64,000 nucleotides of DNA. It comes from CAWDMN01 sp963803155 (GTDB lineage Bacteria > Acidobacteriota > Terriglobia > Versatilivoradales > Versatilivoraceae). The notes under the pieces are model-generated. The model was not told where the DNA came from, ran no database searches, and saw only the letters and a list, made by a program, of their open reading frames with translations. The stretch covers positions 62,001 through 126,000 of the forward strand of contig CAWDMN010000034.1 in the NCBI GenBank assembly GCA_963803155.1. Reading direction: 5' to 3'. Below are positions 62,024 through 64,000 of the stretch, one piece after another; position 1 is the first letter of the stretch, and every line of letters starts with the position of its first letter. The position numbers were made by a program, and so were the translations under genes.

Positions 62024-62659
62024 TTGTGGCGTTGGAAATGGATTCCGGACTGGAGAGTCAGGAGCAAGCCGCCGGTCGAATCAGGCCGTTTGGAGCCTGC
62101 CAAGCTGGTGGCTGGACTGGGCAATCCCGGCCGCCGGTATCAGCAGACTCCGCATAATCTTGGATTTTGGATTGTGGATCAGCTGGCCCGGGAAACTCAG
62201 ATTCGCTGGGAAGGGCCCGAAAAAGAAGCGTTGCTGGGTAAAGGAGTTGTGGAACGGGTTCCCCTGTTGCTCGTGAAGCCTCAAACCTTCATGAATTTGA
62301 GCGGGCGGGCCATTTCCGAGCTACTCCAATGCCATGGTCTTCAGCCCGGCGATCTGATTGTTCTTTGCGATGATTTAGCTTTGCCTCTGGGCCGGATACG
62401 AATTCGTGCGAGGGGAAGCTCCGGTGGCCACAAAGGGTTGGAATCGATCATCGATAATTTGCAGACCGAGCAGTTTACGCGAGTCCGGCTAGGAATTGCT
62501 CCGGATGAACCCTATGTGGATGCGGCGGAATATGTGCTATCGCCGATCCTTCCGGAATATCGCGAAAGGGCGGAGTGCATGGTTCAGTCAGGAATCGAAG
62601 CCCTCAAAATGATATTGTCGCGCGGCGTCGATGCCGCCATGAGCGAGTTTAACCGCTAA
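62024..62659 (+). CDS. pth: Peptidyl-tRNA hydrolase
   Basis: Pth releases tRNA from peptidyl-tRNA. The catalytic His is in QQTPHNLGFWIVDQLA, the Asp in IVLCDDLALPLGRIR, and the family signatures KPQTFMNLSGRAI and GSSGGHKGLESII are present. The N-terminus is uncertain: a TTG at 62024 with GGAGAG about 7 nt upstream gives about 23 residues before the conserved LVAGLGNPG, while a TTG at 62090 would give the usual short N-terminus but has no ribosome site. It follows rplY by 72 nt. Confidence 0.93.
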   Translation: MWRWKWIPDWRVRSKPPVESGRLEPAKLVAGLGNPGRRYQQTPHNLGFWIVDQLARETQIRWEGPEKEALLGKGVVERVPLLLVKPQTFMNLSGRAISELLQCHGLQPGDLIVLCDDLALPLGRIRIRARGSSGGHKGLESIIDNLQTEQFTRVRLGIAPDEPYVDAAEYVLSPILPEYRERAECMVQSGIEALKMILSRGVDAAMSEFNR

Positions 62660-62752
62660 TCGGGCCGGATTGGCCCGTGAAGAGGCGGCTCAGTTTTAGA
62701 TTAGTGGCGGGGGTTCTGCCCCCCCCAACGAATGGAAGAGGAGCAATCCGTG

Positions 62753-63136
62753 ATGAGAAGTTATGAATTGATGTACATTATGGTTCCCACCGTTACCGAG
62801 GAAGAAGTCGATAAGGTGGTGTCTCAGCTGGAAGGCGTAATTAAAGCTGACCAGGGGGAACTTTCCGAAATTGAAAAGATGGGCAAACGGAATTTGGCTT
62901 ACCGCATAGGGAAATTCGGCGAGGGCTATTATGTGCTGCTCAAGCTGAAAGCCAAAGGTTCGCTTGTCAAGGAACTGGAACGGCGCTTGAAAGTGATCGA
63001 CACGGTTCTTCGTCACATTTCGGTGCGGATGGATGAAAAATTGAAATCTTTCGAGAAATCCAAGGCCCGCCGGCTCAAGAAGGCGCAGCGTAAAGCGCCT
63101 GGAATTCAGCCCGAGGCGGCCACTTCCGCCCTTTGA
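62753..63136 (+). CDS. rpsF: 30S ribosomal protein bS6
   Basis: bS6 binds bS18 and 16S rRNA in the platform of the small subunit. Family features are MRSYELMYIMVPTVTEEEV, EIEKMGKRNLAYRIGKFGEG-YYVLL and the end of the fold at LRHISVRM, with a basic tail to residue 127. The ATG at 62753 gives the canonical MRxYE start and has GAGGAG about 10 nt upstream; an ATG at 62732 overlaps that site. A G/C hairpin (GGGGGTTCTGCCCCC, about 62710-62725) in the leader could serve in autoregulation. Confidence 0.95.
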   Translation: MRSYELMYIMVPTVTEEEVDKVVSQLEGVIKADQGELSEIEKMGKRNLAYRIGKFGEGYYVLLKLKAKGSLVKELERRLKVIDTVLRHISVRMDEKLKSFEKSKARRLKKAQRKAPGIQPEAATSAL

Positions 63137-63161
63137 TTAAAATTGTAAGGAGAATGAATTT

Positions 63162-63425
63162 ATGCCCATGATGCGAAAACCGGCCGGATCTTCGTCCGGT
63201 CCCAGAAAACAGTTTGCCCGGCGCCGGAAAGTCTGCAAGTTTTGCGTCGAAAAGATCGACTTCATCGACTACAAGGATGTGAAGCTGCTCAATCAATTTG
63301 TCCCCGAGCGGGGCAAGATCATCCCCCGCCGGATTTCCGGAGTCTGTGCCCCACACCAGAGGAAACTCTCCGAGATTATCAAGATTGCCCGGAACATCGC
63401 ACTCTTGCCCTACACGTCCGACTAA
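63162..63425 (+). CDS. rpsR: 30S ribosomal protein bS18
   Basis: The protein (87 residues) shows the bS18 core: VCKFCVEKIDFIDYKDVKLLNQFVPERGKIIPRRISGVCAPHQRKLSEIIKIARNIALLPY is recognisable throughout. Cys pairs in CKFC and CAPH make this a zinc-binding form. AAGGAG lies upstream of the ATG, 25 nt after rpsF. It forms the conserved rpsF-rpsR-rplI operon. Confidence 0.96.
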   Translation: MPMMRKPAGSSSGPRKQFARRRKVCKFCVEKIDFIDYKDVKLLNQFVPERGKIIPRRISGVCAPHQRKLSEIIKIARNIALLPYTSD

Positions 63426-63526
63426 ATCTTTCGAGCCGCAAGGGCGGGAAAATGCTCGCTCTGTTCCGGCAGAGCATCAGGCGAGGGGAACCTCGAATTT
63501 TGTAAAGGGAAGGAAGCTTGGTTTTT

Positions 63527-63973
63527 ATGGAAGTCATATTGAGAGAAAAAGTTGAAACGCTGGGGAATCGCGGGGAAGTGGTGAAGGTGAGTGAAGGTTA
63601 TGCTCGCAATTTTCTGCTCCCGCGCAAATTGGCCCTGATTGCCACTCCAGCCAACATGAAGCAAATCGAGCAGGAGAAAGCCGCGGCCGTGCGCCGGGAA
63701 GCCAAGGAAAAAACCGAAGCGGAAGGATTGGCTCAACAGTTGGGCCAGGTTAAAATCCAGCTTTCCCGCAAGGTGGGAGAAAACGACGTGCTGTACGGCT
63801 CCGTCACGACCATGGATATCGCCGAGGCGCTTCAAGCTCATGGATTCACGATTGACCGTCGCAAGATCGAACTGGGCGAGGCCTTGAAATCTCTAGGCCA
63901 GCATTCCGTGGGGATTAAGATTCATCGCGAAGTGACCGCCACGGTCAATGTCGATATTCTGAAGGAAGAGTAG
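63527..63973 (+). CDS. rplI: 50S ribosomal protein bL9
   Basis: bL9 has an N-terminal rRNA-binding domain (MEVILREKVETLGNRGEVVKVSEGYARNFLLPRKLA), a long connecting helix (ANMKQIEQEKAAAVRREAKEKTEAEGL) and a C-terminal domain ending GIKIHREVTATVNVDIL. The length (148 residues) is normal. The ATG at 63527 is chosen to match the canonical start MxVIL; a TTG at 63518 is closer to GGAAGGA but adds three residues. It is the last gene of the window; dnaB commonly follows, beyond the edge. Confidence 0.95.
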   Translation: MEVILREKVETLGNRGEVVKVSEGYARNFLLPRKLALIATPANMKQIEQEKAAAVRREAKEKTEAEGLAQQLGQVKIQLSRKVGENDVLYGSVTTMDIAEALQAHGFTIDRRKIELGEALKSLGQHSVGIKIHREVTATVNVDILKEE

Positions 63974-64000
63974 CAGGCTGCCGTCCCCCGCGGCTGTACC

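Overview
The window reads as chromosomal DNA of an acidobacterium (Acidobacteriota), probably a draft or metagenome-assembled genome. The evidence is the gene complement: an Oar-type TonB receptor with an N-terminal carboxypeptidase-like domain, an ECF sigma factor next to a serine/threonine kinase of the type common in that phylum, secreted Gfo/Idh/MocA oxidoreductases with twin-arginine signals, a tricorn-type protease, M14 and M48 peptidases, and small secreted proteins with the acidobacterial N-terminal pattern. No rRNA or taxonomic marker was searched, so the phylum is inference.

Layout. 1-16.6 kb: a secreted sugar-isomerase-like protein, a heptamer-bounded four-helix-bundle gene, frameshifted speA, a Yip1-like membrane protein, a repeat-rich gap, pdxA, an IS1182-type element, a sigma/anti-sigma/DUF3106 operon, an inositol-phosphatase gene and a frameshifted tricorn protease. 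16.6-26.5 kb: a STAS-like protein, an OmpA-type envelope protein, an M48 protease, a methyltransferase, the TonB receptor and a decayed ISAzo13 transposase. 26.8-34 kb: an ECF sigma factor and a kinase-sulfatase-hydrolase fusion, separated by a decayed DUF559 cassette, then an M14 peptidase. 34-45.3 kb: three Gfo/Idh oxidoreductases, a sugar isomerase, a TetR regulator and a frameshifted IPT/TIG surface protein. 45.7-48.5 kb: an AlkD-like gene cut by an IS1634-type element. 48.8-58.4 kb: an RbsD/FucU protein, selA, two unknowns, purH, a TPR protein and a DUF1080 protein. 59.1-64 kb: a housekeeping block ispE, tRNA-Gln, prs, rplY, pth, rpsF, rpsR, rplI.

Functionally, the oxidoreductases, the two TIM-barrel isomerases and the DUF1080 protein fit oxidative breakdown of glycosides through 3-keto sugars; the TonB receptor and secreted peptidases fit a scavenging lifestyle. 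Two sigma-factor modules suggest envelope sensing.

The most unusual content lies between genes. At least six families of short palindromic repeats are interspersed here. One hairpin of about 35-50 nt occurs four times between direct duplications of 7 to 15 bp, and in two cases a related uninterrupted sequence lies elsewhere in the window, so it looks recently mobile. Two orphan genes (four-helix bundle, DUF559) each sit in a gap between inverted arrays of short repeats, like cassettes. Three large genes carry single-base frameshifts, at least two at homopolymers, which may be assembly errors.
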